From assembly GCF_002288925.2 (NCBI RefSeq), contig NW_022098031.1, positions 5,699,371 to 5,763,370 on the forward strand: a stretch of 64,000 nt of DNA, read 5' to 3'. Numbering within the stretch: the stretch's first letter is position 1; every line of letters begins with the position of its first letter. Of the stretch, positions 1 to 12,400 are shown in pieces. The DNA is from Delphinapterus leucas. Lineage: Eukaryota > Chordata > Mammalia > Artiodactyla > Monodontidae. The notes below the pieces were generated by a model. The model saw nothing but the letters and a program-made list of their open reading frames with translations. It had not been told where the DNA came from and made no database searches. The position numbers and the translations under genes were made by a program.

Positions 1-75
1 TGATGAGTTCGTTTATTCAACTAAGTGCCAGGTGCTGTTCTAGGCACAGGGAATACCGCTGTGAAATTTTCTCTC
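1..75 (-). mobile_element. L2 LINE 3' end fragment
   Basis: The motifs for 'tttattcaa', 'gccaggtgctgttctaggc' and 'ggaataccgctgtgaa' appear in the order of the reversed 3' end of L2. The element is cut by the window edge. It is an ancient, inactive mammalian repeat. Confidence 0.6.
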
Positions 76-1756
76 TTTTACTTCATGGATCTCTAGTGAT
101 TCTTTCATATGTGGTTTATTGGTGCTATTGCGAGTCATGCATTCCAGTATGAAGAGAGATAAATGCATAACACTGCAAAGAAATGAAATATGAGATACAT
201 CTGAAAAGAAAAAAGGACTTAATTTTCAAAGAGTAATGTGGTATTCAAGAAACTTTCTATAAACAATACAGTGTTCCTGGACAAGTGTAATTGGGCTGTG
301 ATTAAAAGTGTTCATTTGTACTTTTCTTTATTCCCTTGAGTCATGAAGTCTCTTTATGCTCAGATACCCAAGTAATAGATCATTAATTGTAACCACCCAT
401 ATTTGTTCCTTTTCAATGCAATTCTATTTTAAGCATGAAAGAGAATCAAATGGCACATTACCAAAGGGTAAAAATTAGTGGAGATGAAGGATTTTAGGAC
501 AGTGTGAAAAGCTACTTTGCATCATCAAGATTTCTGCTAAATATTTAGAGACAGAGATGGGGGTAGAAACATTTCACCATTTTTCTCTAATGAATATAGC
601 GTCACCTCTACATCATGTTAGGGACATGCTTTTAATCAGAAAGAACTCTTTACAAGGTGGAAAGAATATTTACTTAGGTTATTGAGTAGCTTTGAGTTTG
701 TATAAACATCAAGAAACATGGCAATCCAGCTCTCAACTTTTGTCAATTGGTGGGAATCTGATAAAATACCGCTGGGAAGTGTCTCTAGTGAACATGGCTT
801 AGAGACCACATAAATAGCATCTTAGGAGTTTCAGCATCTTCAAATATCTCCATTTGACACAGCTCCCCTCTGCATAAGGAATTCAGATTTAGTCCCAGAC
901 CAGCAAGTTTAGAACCTAAATTAGACATAACACAACCAGGGCTATATATATACTCTGTAGAAAGGTGAATAATGGGATAGAGAATGAACTCTTGAGATTC
1001 AATGAAGCACTGAAGCAATATCAGTAGACTACCAGGAAAAAGAAAATCTTTAGGATGTTTTCTCCTTAATTAGATGGGGAAATCTGACTGTTTTATAGAT
1101 CTGTGACTTGTAAATGGCAGTAACCTCACATTCTGTTTCTTTTTATTCTCACACTTAGTGAAGTACTCTAATTCCTCTGCATACAAATACATGTTGTTGA
1201 CCAATTATTAGGGAAAAGCATAAAATCAGAAGACATGAGTTTTTTTTCTATAGATCTAGAATATTAAAAGCTGAAATAGACATGAGGTTGAGAGAGACAT
1301 TATGGTTATAACCAGTAAAATCAGCCTGAATTAAAAAAATTTTGCCATTCAATAGCCCGGGGACCAGATTCTCAAAATATTTCTCCTAACTATTTATAAA
1401 ACCAAGGCTTCATTGCATAATATATCTATGTTCACTTGGAATTAAACACATGCACAGCAGGACAAATGGCACAGCCACCCCTGTCTCTACCAGTAGTACC
1501 AAGGAACGTGGTTGTGGAAGATGTGATAATTATTTTTTAAGACAACAATTTCAAAGAAATTTGGGAATGTATTTCAAATTTCCATGCATTTTTCTTGCTA
1601 ATCTGATAGTGAATAAAAATATCTAAATTAATCTGATTCATTTTTGTTTTAAAACCATATAGCTCTGTGAGATAATTATTCATTCATATATTCAAAATAG
1701 AAAAAATACATAATGCTTGGAAAAATACTTTTTGAGAATATACTTAGGATTTTTTT
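76..1756. other. AT-rich stretch, no gene or repeat recognised
   Basis: No long reading frame, RNA gene or repeat family was recognised by eye. A 77-codon open frame on the minus strand near 785-1018 has no familiar motif and is taken as chance. Confidence 0.45.
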
Positions 1757-1768
1757 AAAAAAGGAATA

Positions 1769-2142
1769 TGGAGCTTCCTGGTGGCACAGTTATTAAGAGT
1801 CCGCCTACCAATTCAGGGGACATTGGTTTGATCCCTGGTCAGGGAAGATCCCACATGCTGGGGAGCAACTAAGCCCGTGCGCCATAACTAGTGAGCCTGT
1901 GCTCCAGAGGCGGCGAGCCACAACTACTGAACCCCGCATGCCCTAGAGCCCGCATGCTGCAACTACTGAGCCCATGCACTGCAATTACTGAAGCCCATGC
2001 TCTGCAGCAAGAGAAGCCACCACAATGAGAAGCCTGCGCACTGCAACTAAGAGTAGCCCCCGCTTGCCACAACTAGAGAAAGCCCATGTGCAGCAACGAA
2101 GACCCAACGCAGCCAAAAATTTAAAAAATAAAAAAAATTAAG
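1769..2142 (+). mobile_element. Long CHR-type SINE (tRNA-derived)
   Basis: The tRNA-like head starts 'gagcttcctggtggcacag' and holds a B-box-like 'ggtttgatccc'. The body shows the repeated 'caactactgagccc' units (about 1920-1995) and the tail motif 'gacccaacgcagccaaaaa', followed by an A-rich end. A 10-bp direct repeat (aaaaggaata) at 1759-1768 and 2143-2152 flanks it, so insertion by target-primed reverse transcription is clear. Several CpG sites have decayed, so it is older than the short copies further along. It differs from those in having the longer body. Confidence 0.9.
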
Positions 2143-2391
2143 AAAAGGAATACATGTATACCTTATTGGGAACATATTATTCTCCACTAAGGATTTAACT
2201 AAAGACTTTTTATACGAAGTTTTCTGTATTTTAAAATAGCTTTAAAATTTTTTCTTTCAAATATACAAACCAGCCAGCAGTAAACTTAAATCTTAATCTA
2301 AGAAAATTGAATCCAGCCAAAAAACCACTAATAGCAATTATTTCAAAACAATGTTAGGTATTTAAAAAGCAGTTGCGCTTTCAAAATATCT

Positions 2392-2560
2392 TTGCATATG
2401 TAATCTCATTTCATATTCCAGAAACCATATGAGACATTTTAATTTCTGCAAATGAGAAATCTAAGCCCCCTAGAAATCTAAGGCTCACCTTTTTTACATA
2501 GTCACTAAGAACTAGAGCCAGAATTTGGATTAAAGTCACCTGATTGGTTATCCAGTGCAC
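2392..2560 (-). mobile_element. MIR SINE fragment
   Basis: The order 'tgtaatctcatttcatat', 'aatgagaaatctaagcc', 'gtcactaagaactagagccagaatttgg' follows the reversed MIR core. It is strongly diverged. Confidence 0.5.
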
Positions 2561-2689
2561 TTTGGATGATACTTTATTGCTTTGAATTAGTCATGCAAAT
2601 ATTCAGAAATGAGTAATTTTTATAATTTGGTTAGTCGAATAATTTTCATTATTTTTATATAAAACTATATATGAATTATAGACTTTTAA

Positions 2690-2960
2690 CAATAGAGAAG
2701 CAAAGTGAATTTCGTAAAATTTCCAGTTACATCACACTTCTTAGCAATAAATAACATGTTAACACCTAGGTGAATTTTCTTACAGACTTGGTAACACACT
2801 TATACATATACTAAAAAAAAACAGGATCAGAATTCACACACCGCTTTATAATCTCCTTATTTTTTCCACTTAGTAATATATCAGGACCTCTTTTCCATAT
2901 TATCACATATCCCACAGAATCATTTATAGAATCTTTCCTGTATGTTTTTTTTCTCATTGT
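2690..2960 (-). mobile_element. Old L1 (L1M-type) 3' fragment
   Basis: The phrases 'tccacttagtaatatatcaggacctcttttccat' and 'cacacttatacatata' match the reversed 3' part of old mammalian L1M elements. The ends are uncertain. Confidence 0.4.
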
Positions 2961-4548
2961 GTTTAGTAATGTCATATTAAAAAGGGATCTTCTCCATCCT
3001 GTGGTGAGAAGTAGTCTATATGAATAACCCTCTCCATTGCCTAAATAAAAATTAGAAGCACAAAAGCCCTTGAATTTTCACTTCTTGCTGAGTTTTCCGG
3101 GAGCTTTAAAATGAACATACTGTTTCGTTGTTTCTCACAGGAGGTAGGAAGAGGTGATCAAGATGGAACATTTCAGAAGGCAAAGTCAGTAACATTTAAT
3201 GAAGCTCATTCCTCAATCAGATGTGATAAATGGCAGATACATTTGTCTGAATGCTAGCTGTTCCACTGATAACTTGTATGGATATTTTCAGGGTAGTGTA
3301 CATGCACAGAGATTTTGTGAAGAAAAATTTAAATTTCCTAGGTTACCAAGTGAGGGATTCACTAAATATTTGAGTATTTATATAATTAGATGTTGCAATA
3401 CACCAAATTACAAAAGGAGATCTCAAAAAAGTAAATAATTTGACTTGAAAAGCATTAGAACAGGTAAGATTGATGAGCACTATTTCGTATTCATTACACC
3501 TTAAAATATTAGTTATTAATATTTATAGATATATTTAACATGTTTTTCCATAGCGGAAACCATAGTTTCTAAAAATACATATCATCCTACTTCAAGGATG
3601 ATCAGAGCCCCAGTTTTTGTGGGACTGAGGGTTTTGCAAGAGGTTGGACTATGAGGGTTACATCAGGGAGTGTTTGGAACAAACCAGATAGTTGGTCACC
3701 TTACCTGCTTTGGCCTCACAGTCCTGCCTGTCCACAGGGAAATAACTGTAATATTGTTGGAAGTGTAAACATAAAGGTCTGTAGGAAAATTAAAACTCTA
3801 AGCTAACAGAAACTATCAAGATAATAAGACCCACAGGCAAAGGCTGGCTGCTGATCAGTCTAGGAAATAATTTCCTCGAAAGTTTTGTTACCTAGAGTTT
3901 CGTGGGGGATCTTAATTGGCCAAGAGATGATAGTCTACTTGGGTCTTAAAGGCACAGTCCTTTATACTTAGCATATGATATTCGTGGCAAATTGAAAACT
4001 GTTCAGGGAATCCATTTAATATACATTTTCTGATTTTTGGCATAAAATGCTTCATAATACCCTTTCATTGGTTGGTTTGTTTAATATCTGAAAAACCTGT
4101 AGCAATGTTTGCTTTGTCTCTTCTGACTTTGGTCATTTAAACCTTCTCTCACATGCTTACTGTTCACTCCTACCAGAATTATCTCATTTTAATTAGATAT
4201 TTCAAAATATGAATTTTGTTTATCCTTACCATTGTTTCTTTTTTATTTTATAAGTAAGTGTCATCTCTATGATTTTCTCCCCCCAACATTCTCCAGGTGT
4301 ATCTCCTATTTTTCTGAATTCTGGCAGCTAAGTTCTTTAATTTCCAAATTTTTTATTTTTTCTAATATGTATATTTATTTTTAATTAATTCCACAATTTT
4401 ATTGTATATTATTTTTATTAAAATTCCATTTACATTAATTAATTTTAAAACTTGTTACTTTTTTCTTTGCTTTCAGATTGATTGTATATTTTTTACCATT
4501 ATATCCCACTTCTCCACATATTAATTTAGAAGTATATACTGTTTTTAT

Positions 4549-4550
<2 letters not shown>
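2961..4550. other. No gene recognised
   Basis: This is AT-rich sequence without a recognised repeat. A 79-codon plus-strand frame (3199-3438) has no known motif and no clear splice context. The last 200 bases are very T-rich and lead into the poly-T run before the gap. Confidence 0.45.

Positions 4551-4579
<29 letters not shown>
4551..4579. repeat. Poly-T run at gap edge
   Basis: There are 29 consecutive T before the run of N. Such a tract may be the poly-A tail of a minus-strand retroelement whose body lies in the gap, or a stretch that stopped the assembly. Confidence 0.8.
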
Positions 4580-4679
4580 NNNNNNNNNNNNNNNNNNNNN
4601 NNNNNNNNNNNNNNNNNNNNNNNNNNNNNNNNNNNNNNNNNNNNNNNNNNNNNNNNNNNNNNNNNNNNNNNNNNNNNNN
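4580..4679. other. Assembly gap (100 N)
   Basis: There are exactly 100 unknown bases. A round 100 usually marks a gap of unknown size, so real sequence may be missing here. Confidence 0.97.
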
Positions 4680-5113
4680 GTACTTAGAACATGCATAACT
4701 TCCTATACACTCCTGCTCATTCTGATCACATCATTAATATGTTTACACACTCTCAATTGTGCCTAATATGAATCTAGAACCATTTGCTTGATTTTAAACT
4801 TCTGATCTGGCTGAAGTTTTCAGTCTTATCTACCACAAATTTCTTTAAATTCTCCATCATTCTAGATTGAACTCTTCACTATTACTCCCTCTTTGCTCTG
4901 TTTTCCACTCTTGGTTCCACCTGTAATATTCTTCTTTAATATTAAAAAAATGTAGTAATCTTATAGTCTTCAGTCCCCAGTTCACATAATGTCAATTTCT
5001 GATAGGTTTCCCTGGCCTCTTCAATCAAAAACTTAGTTTCCCTTCCTTTCAACTTCTTGGCACTACATGTGTAACTCAGTTTCAATCTTAAATTACCTTT
5101 ATTTCAGTACATA
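4680..5113. other. No gene recognised
   Basis: Sequence between the gap and the mariner element. No repeat or coding motif was recognised. Confidence 0.4.
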
Positions 5114-6382
5114 TACTGGGTGTGCCAAAAGGTTCGTTCAGTTTTTTTGCCTAAGATGGCTCTAGTAGCACTTCGTTGTCTTTAATTTCATATGAAACAA
5201 TTTTGTTAGATTGTATGTGACAGCTGTCATATCAGCGTGCATTTTAAAAAGACATCAAAATTGGTGAATTTTTGTGTAGCCATTTTAATACTGAAGATGG
5301 AAGAAAACAACATTTTTGGCATATTATGCTTCATTATTTCAAGAAAGGTAAAAACGCAACTGAAACACACAAAAAGATTTGTGCGGTGTATGGAGAAGGT
5401 GCTGTAACTGATGGAACGTGTCAAAAGTGGTTTGCGAAGTTTTGTTCTGGAGATTTCTTGCTGGACGATGCTCCATGGTCGGGTAGACCAGTTGAAGTTG
5501 ATAGCAATCAAATCGAAACAATAATTGCAAACAATCAGCGTTATACCACGCAGGAGATAGCTGACATACTCAAAGTATCCAAATCAAGTATTGAAAATCA
5601 TTTGCACCAGCTTGGTTATGTGAATCGCTTTGACATTTGGGTTCCACATAAGTTAAGCGAGAAGAACCTTCTTGAGCACATTTCGGCATGCGATTCTCTA
5701 CTGAAATGTAATGAAAGCGTTCTGTTTTTAAAACAAATTGTGATGGGTGATGAAAAGTGGATACTCTACAACAATGTGGAATGGAAGAGATCATGGGGCA
5801 AGTGAAATGAACCACCACCAACCACACCAAAGGCTGGTCTTCATCCAAAAAAGGTGATGTTGTGTATATGGTGGGGTTGGAGGGGAGACCTCTATTAGGA
5901 GCTCCTTCCAGAAAACCAAATGATTAATTCCAACAAGTACTGCTCCCAATTAGACCAACTGAAAGTGGCACTCAATGAAAAGCATCCAGAATTAGTCAAC
6001 AGAAAATGCATAATCTTCCATCAGGATAATGCAAGACCACATGTTTCTTTGATGACCAGGCAAAAACTTACAGCTTGGCTGGGATGTTCTGATTCATCCA
6101 CCGTATTCACCAGACATTTCACCTTTGGATTTCCATTAACTTTGGTCTTTCCAAAATTCTCTTAATGGAAAAAATTTCAATTCCCTGGAAGACTGTAAAA
6201 GGCACCTGGAATAGTTCTTTGCTCAAAAAAGATAAAAAGTTTTGGGAAGTTGCCTGAAAAATGGCAAAAGGTAGTGGAACACAAGGGTGAATATGTTGTT
6301 CAATAAAGTTCTTGGCAAAAATGAAAAATGTGTCTTTTATTTTTACTTACAAAACCAAAGGCACTTTTTGGCCCACCCAGTA
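5114..6382 (+). mobile_element. Mariner DNA transposon, about 1.27 kb, decayed
   Basis: The left end reads 'tactgggtgtgccaaaag' and the right end is the reverse complement of 'tactgggtgggccaaaaa', giving terminal inverted repeats with only two mismatches over 18 bases. The left TA target dinucleotide is present (5112-5113). The right one reads TT, probably mutated. The 1269-bp length is normal for a mariner that carries one transposase gene. It resembles the mariner known from cattle, but the subfamily was not settled. A late polyadenylation-like 'aataaa' lies near 6302. Confidence 0.92.
5272..6305 (+). pseudogene. Mariner transposase pseudogene
   Basis: A mariner transposase binds the terminal repeats and cuts and pastes the element at TA sites. 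The first open stretch (177 codons to a TGA at 5803) holds the helix-turn-helix region, with 'SGRPVEVD' as the linker-like motif and 'TTQEIADILKVSKSSIENHL' as the second DNA-binding helix set. The mariner signature 'WVPHKLSE' follows. The first catalytic aspartate is in 'GDEKWI' (codon 5749-5751) and the second in 'HQDNARPH' (6025-6027). The third is in a 'SPLDFH' context (6128-6130) but in another frame. Two stops (5803 and a TAG near 5896) and a net 2-base deletion between the second and third aspartates break the gene. The true start may lie upstream of 5272. No SET-domain or other host exon is next to it, so host use is not indicated. Confidence 0.88.
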
Positions 6383-7974
6383 TTTCAACTCTCCTAGAGA
6401 ATACACATGAGTTTAAATGACAACGCTTTTATCATCTTTGCATTTCCTATCATGCTTGGCCAATTGCTTTGTCTGTAAATGGGTGCAGTAGAAATGTAGA
6501 AGGTTGATTGAACAAATGAATAAATGAATGAATGAACCAGTTGGCGTAGGATAATGCCACATTGTCCTAGGCTGATTGGAAATTGGCATCCATTCAGTGA
6601 GACTCTCTAAATTGTTTCCACAACAAAGTTGCATGCTTCATAGAGTAGATAGTCAGTGATTGATCCTATTAAATTGGAACAGCACCTGTTTCTCTTTTTA
6701 ATGTATTTTCGGTGCATATCAAGCATGCTTGATAATGCGGGCTTTAATTGTTCTAAATTGGATTGAGTCTACTGAAATAATAAATGAGGCAATTTTGTCT
6801 TCAAAGACAATGGACTTTAATGAGAATATTTCTGTATCTGGCAATTTGCAGTCATAATTTATTTATATCAGGGCTCATGATTCATCATTACAATTTCTTT
6901 CAAATTTTATAAGAAAAATCATCTCTATGAGTACAAGTGTCTTATTCTGGCAGCTGTTCTTCACTAGCTGATATTTTCTGCAAGCTCTAAACTTAACATT
7001 AGCAGCTTTCAGCATAATTTTTCTTTGTTTACATTTGGAATATGTTCACCATATAAAAACAGTCTCATCATAAGAATGCAAGGAAGATATAACCGTAGTT
7101 GTAACAGGGCTTGCTAGCAAACTCTAGTCTTCTTTCATCCCAGGTGAGCATGATGGTAGCAGAAATCATCCCTTCCCCATGGTGAGAATCTATAAAAAGA
7201 AACTGGATCAAATTATTTTTTCCAAAAGTCTCATTGTACCCAAAGGTTTCTCTAGAAACATTTGCTTTGTGAAGATTTAGCTACTTCCCAAAGGTTCTAA
7301 AGCATGATATTTATTTTTTATTGTTTTTTCAAGTAACTGTAATCTCTGGTTGCTGGGGAAGGAATGAGTTGACACTATTACAGCATTATAGTAGTATTTT
7401 TAACCAATTTCAATATTTATTAATTTCATTCTATTTGTGTTCATTTTGTGACAGATCCGTCAAGAATCTGTAAAGCAATTCAGAGGCTGGGGAATACCTA
7501 GGTAAAGGCTGACTACCTGAAACTTTATAGCTGCTTTCAAAATCACCAGGGGGATAATAAAAGGTCCTGGAATAAAAGCAGGAGGTGGAAGAAGAGGGTG
7601 GCTGCTTAATTTGCTGCTTCTTCTTGCAAAAATATTTGGCTAAACTGATGTCCAGTATATGCAGGTCATATTAATTCCCTTATCAGTTTGTTTTGACATT
7701 ACTGTAATTATTTACACACACACACTCGTTTGTCTCATTTGTATTGAAATTAATTTCTATAAATGTTAAACAGAAAAGTCAGGAACTGATGCTGAGAAGA
7801 GGCATTCCAAACCAAAGATTTAGAGGTTGGAGCTTTAGCCTCAGATTAAAACAGTCAAACACATAAACATGCAAACATGAGACATGAAGCAATGATGCTT
7901 TGCATGAACATATGTCTATCTGACCACAAACAAAAAATAAATATACCTTATTCCTTGAGATAACCTCCCTCATA
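6383..7974. other. No gene recognised
   Basis: AT-rich sequence without recognised repeats apart from a short (CA)n near 7715-7726. Short open frames here have no known motif. Confidence 0.45.
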
Positions 7975-8215
7975 GATAGACAACCTAGAGTAGTGGGAAT
8001 AAAACGTACTTTGGAGTTGGACAAAATTACCTGTTGCAGATACGTCACTTACTAGTGTTGACAAATCACTTAACCTCTCTGAACTTCAGCTTCTTATTCT
8101 GTTAAATGGAGTTAATATAATCTATATCATAAACCAATGAGAGAGTTAGTGGAAATGACATGTAGAAAGTGCTTGGCATATAGAAGGCATTCAGGTAATA
8201 CTAGTTCCATCTCCT
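7975..8215 (+). mobile_element. MIR SINE
   Basis: The sequence follows the MIR order: 'cacttactagtgttgacaaa', 'tcacttaacctctctgaact', 'tgttaaatggagttaatata' and the end 'agtgcttggcatatagaagg'. It is about full length but diverged. Confidence 0.75.
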
Positions 8216-9053
8216 GGTTATAATTGTTTAGTTTCTCAGTAGAAAATATAGAACTCAATTGCATTGAGAAATGCTTGAATATAGGCTGGTTTCAGCCCTC
8301 AATATGGACTGTCTTGAACTAAATTTTAAGACCCACCACCACTGTACTATAGTCCATCCATACAAGAAGCAATCTGAGCTGTCTACATCCTTCGTTTTAA
8401 TGATTCACTGCCTCATCAAAACCTGGCTCCATTATTAACTTTCAACTTCCTGGCCCTGTGTTTAAAGTACAAATTTAGACTGGGTTCTACATTTCAATCT
8501 GACAATGGTGCGTTCACTTTCTCACTGGCTCCTTGTTGGGATACACCTATTTCTACTTTCCTCACTGCCAGCCCTTAAGGATCCCTGGATTTCTCCAGGT
8601 TAAGATATATTTTTATAATCAGATATGGCAAATTTCAATACCCTTGGTGGTAGTCAGTGACCTCAGCTTCAATTTGAAGAGTATAATTCTCCCATATCTT
8701 TAAATTCATCATTAGGGTAAACATAATTGAAAGTCAAGGAATTGATGGACATTGTGAGGGAAATGTCCAGGTAGAACTTTTGAAGACATGTGAAATAAAG
8801 TGAATGTTCCTGAACATTAATGCATTTTGAGGCCAGTCATTGAGAAAGTAGAGCCTGAGTGGGTCCTAGAAGAAAGGCAAGCATCACCGGTTGTGAATAA
8901 GAAGATGAAGGAAGATGGAGTAATTGTGAGCAGATGAAACATCATGATCCTAAGCTTCAAAGTGGAAATGACTATTGCATGTGCTAGGGAGAAGACAACT
9001 TGTCTTTGGGTGGCTATCCTACTGAGAGTAGTTCACACAGGTCCTTGATTCTT
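8216..9053. other. No gene recognised
   Basis: Unassigned sequence up to the L1 insertion point. Parts of 8290-8600 have the pyrimidine-rich look of an old L2 but I cannot align them. Confidence 0.4.
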
Positions 9054-9065
9054 TAAGATAGCCCC
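9054..9065. repeat. Target-site duplication, left copy of full-length L1
   Basis: The 12-mer 'taagatagcccc' is repeated exactly at 16349-16360. The right copy continues 'tttaaca', which is the TTT/AA cleavage context expected for an L1 on the minus strand. The left copy runs into the poly-T tail. Confidence 0.9.
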
Positions 9066-9429
9066 CTTTTTTTTTTAACGTCTTTATTGGGGTATAATTG
9101 CTTTACAATGGTGTGTTAGATTCTGCTGTATAACAAAGTGAATCAGCTATATGTATACATATATCCCCATATCCCCTCCCTCTTGCGTCTCCCTCCCACC
9201 CTCCCTATCCCATCCTTCTAGGTGGTCACAAAGCACTGAGTTGATCTCCCTGTGCTCTGCGGCTGTTTCCCACTAGCTATCTATTTTACATTTGGTAGTA
9301 TATATAAGTCCATGCCACACTCTCAGTTCGTCCCATCTTACCCTTCTCCCTCCGCAGGTCCACAAGTCCATTCTCTATGTCTGTATCTTTATTCCTGTCC
9401 TGCCCCTAGGTTCCTCAGAACAATTTTTT

Positions 9430-12400
9430 TTCTTTTTTTTTTAGTTTCCATATACATGTGTTAGCATATGGTATTTGTTTTTCTCTTTCTGACTTACTTC
9501 ACTCTGTATGGCGGACTCTAAGTCCATCCACCTCACTACAAATAACTCAATTTCGTTTCTTTTTATGGCTGACTAATATTCCATTGGATATATGTGCCAC
9601 ATCTTCTTTATCCATTCATCTATTGTTGGACACTTAGGTTGCTTCGATATCCTGGCTATGGTAAATAGTGCTGCAATGAACATTGTGGTACATGACTCTT
9701 TGAATTATGGTTTTTCTCAGGGTATATGCCCAGTAGTGGGATTGCTGGGTCATATGGTAGTTCTGTTTTTACTTTTTTAAGGAACCTCCATACTCTTCTC
9801 CATAGCGGCTGTATCAATTTACATTCCACCAACAGTGTAAGAGGGTTCCCTTTTCTCCACACCCTCTCCCGCATTTATTGTTTGTAGATTTTTTGATGAT
9901 GACCATTCTGACTGGTGTGAGGTGATACCTCATTGTAGTTTTGATTTGCATTTTGCTAATGATTAGTGATGTTGATCATTCTTTCATGTGTTTGTTGGCA
10001 GTCTGTATATCTTCTTTGGAGAAATGTCTTTTTAGGCCTTCTGTCCATTTTTGGATTGGGTTGTTTGTTTTTTGGATATTGAGCTCCATGAGCTACTTGT
10101 ATGTTTTGGAGATTAATCCTTTGTCAGCTGCTTCCTTTGCAAATATTTTCTCCCATTCTGAGCGTTGTCTTTTCATCTTGTTTATGGTTTCCTTTGCTGT
10201 GCAAAAGCTTTAAATTTTCATTCAGTCCCATTTGTTTATTTTTGTGTTTATTTCTTTTTCTCTAGGAGGTGGGTCAAAAAGGATCTTGCTGTGATTTATG
10301 TCAAAGAGAGTTCTGCCTATGTTTTCCTCTAAGAGTTTGATGGTGTCTGGCCTTATATTTAGTTCTTTAATCCATTTTGAGTTTGTTTTTGTGTATGGTG
10401 TTAGGGAGTGTTCTAATTTCATTCTTTTACATGTAGCTGTCCAGTTTTCTTAGCACCACTTATTGAATAGGCTGTCTTTTGTCCATTTTATATTCTTGCC
10501 TCCATTATCAAAAATAAGGTGACCATATGTGCGTGGATTTATCTCTGGGCTTTCTATCCTCTTCCATTGATCTATATTTCTGTTTTTGTGCCAGTACCAT
10601 ATTGTCTTGATTACTGTAGCTTTTTGGTATAGTCTGAAGTCTGGGAACATGATTATTCCATCTCCGTTTTGCTTTCTCAAGATTGCTTTGGCTATTCCGG
10701 GTCTTTTGTATTTCCATACAAATTGTGAAATTTTTTGTTGTAGTTCTGTGAAAAATGCCATGTGTAGTTTGATAGGGATTGCATTGAATCTATAGATTGC
10801 TTTGGGTAGTATAGTCATTTTCATAATATTGATTCTTCCAATCCAAGAACATGGTATATCTCTCCATCTGTTTGCATCATCTTTAATTTCTTTCATCACT
10901 GTCTTATAGTTTTCTGCATACAGGTCTTTTGTCTCCTTAGGTAGGTTTATTCCTAGGTACTTTATTCTTTTTGTTGCAGTGATAAATGGGAGTGTTTCCT
11001 TAATTTCTCTTTCAGCTTTTTCATCGTTAGTGTATAGGAATGCAAGAGATTTCTGTGCATTAATTTTGTATCCTGCTACTTTACCAGATTCATTGATTAG
11101 CTCTAGTAGTTTTCTGGTAGCATCTTTAGGATTCTCTATGTATAGTACCATGTCATCTGCAAACAGAGGTAAAGACAGCTTTAATTATTCTTTTCTGATT
11201 TGGATTTCTTTTATTTCTTTTTCTTCTCTGATTGCTGTAGCTAAAACTTCCAAAGCTATGTTGAATAATAGTGATGAGAATGCACAACCTTGTCTTGTTC
11301 CTGATCTTAGTGGAAAAGGTTTCAGCTTTTCACCATTGAGAAAGATATTGGCTGTGGGTTTGTCATATATGGCATTTATTATGTTATGGTATGTTCCCTC
11401 TACGCATACTTTCTGGAGGATTTTATCATAAATGGGTGTTGAATTTTGACAAAAGCTTTTTGTGCATCTTTTGAGATGATCATATGGTTTTTCACCTTCA
11501 ATTTGTTAATGTGATTTATCACATTGATTGATTTGCATTTATTCAAGAATCCTTGCATTCCTGGGATAAACCCCACTTGATCATGGTGCATGATTCTTTT
11601 AATGTATTGTTGTATTCTGTTTGCTAGTGTTTTGTTGAGGATTTTTGCATCTATGTTCATCGGTGATATTGGCCTATAGTTTTCATTCTTTGTGACATCT
11701 TTTTCTGGTTTTGGTATCAGGGTGCTGGTGGCCTCGTAGAATGATTTTGGGAGTGTTCCTCTCTCTGCTATATTTTGGAAGAGTTTGAGAAGGATAGGTG
11801 TTAGTTCTTCTCTAAATATTTGATAGAATTCGCATGTGAAGCCATCTGGACCTGGGCTTTTGTTTGTTGGAAGACTTTTAATCACAGTTTCAATTTCAGT
11901 GCTTGTGATTGGTCTGCTTATATTTTCTGTTTCTTCCTGATTCAGTCTCAGAAGGTTGTCCTTTTCTAAGAAATTGTGTATTTCTTCAAGGTTGTCCATT
12001 TTATTGGCATATAGTTGCTTGTAGTAATCTCTCTTGATCCTTTGCATTTCTGCAGTGTCAGTTGTTGCTTCTCCTTTTTTATTTCTAATTCTATTGATTT
12101 GAGTCTTCCCCCTTTTTGTCTTGATGAGTCTGCCTAATGGTTTATCAATTTTTTTTATCTTCTCAAAGAACCAGCTTTTAGTTTTATTGATCTTTGCTAT
12201 TGTTTTCTTCATTTCTTTTTTATTTATTTCTGATCTGATCTTTATGATATCTTTCCTTCTGCTATCATTGGGTTTTTTTTTGTTCTTCTTTGTCTAATTG
12301 CTTTAGATGTAAGGTTAGGTTGTTTATTTGAGATGTTTCTTATTTCTTGAGGTAGGATGGTATTGGTATAAACTTCCTTCTTAGAACTGCTTTTGCTGAA

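Noticed and set aside
5272..5805. Mariner transposase as a possible domesticated host gene
   Set aside because: The frame stops at 5803, the rest carries another stop and a shift, and there is no adjoining host exon or splice signal that I can support.
9252..10213. Plus-strand frames rich in Phe and Leu that look like membrane proteins
   Set aside because: They are the antisense of the L1 3'UTR and ORF2 C-terminus.
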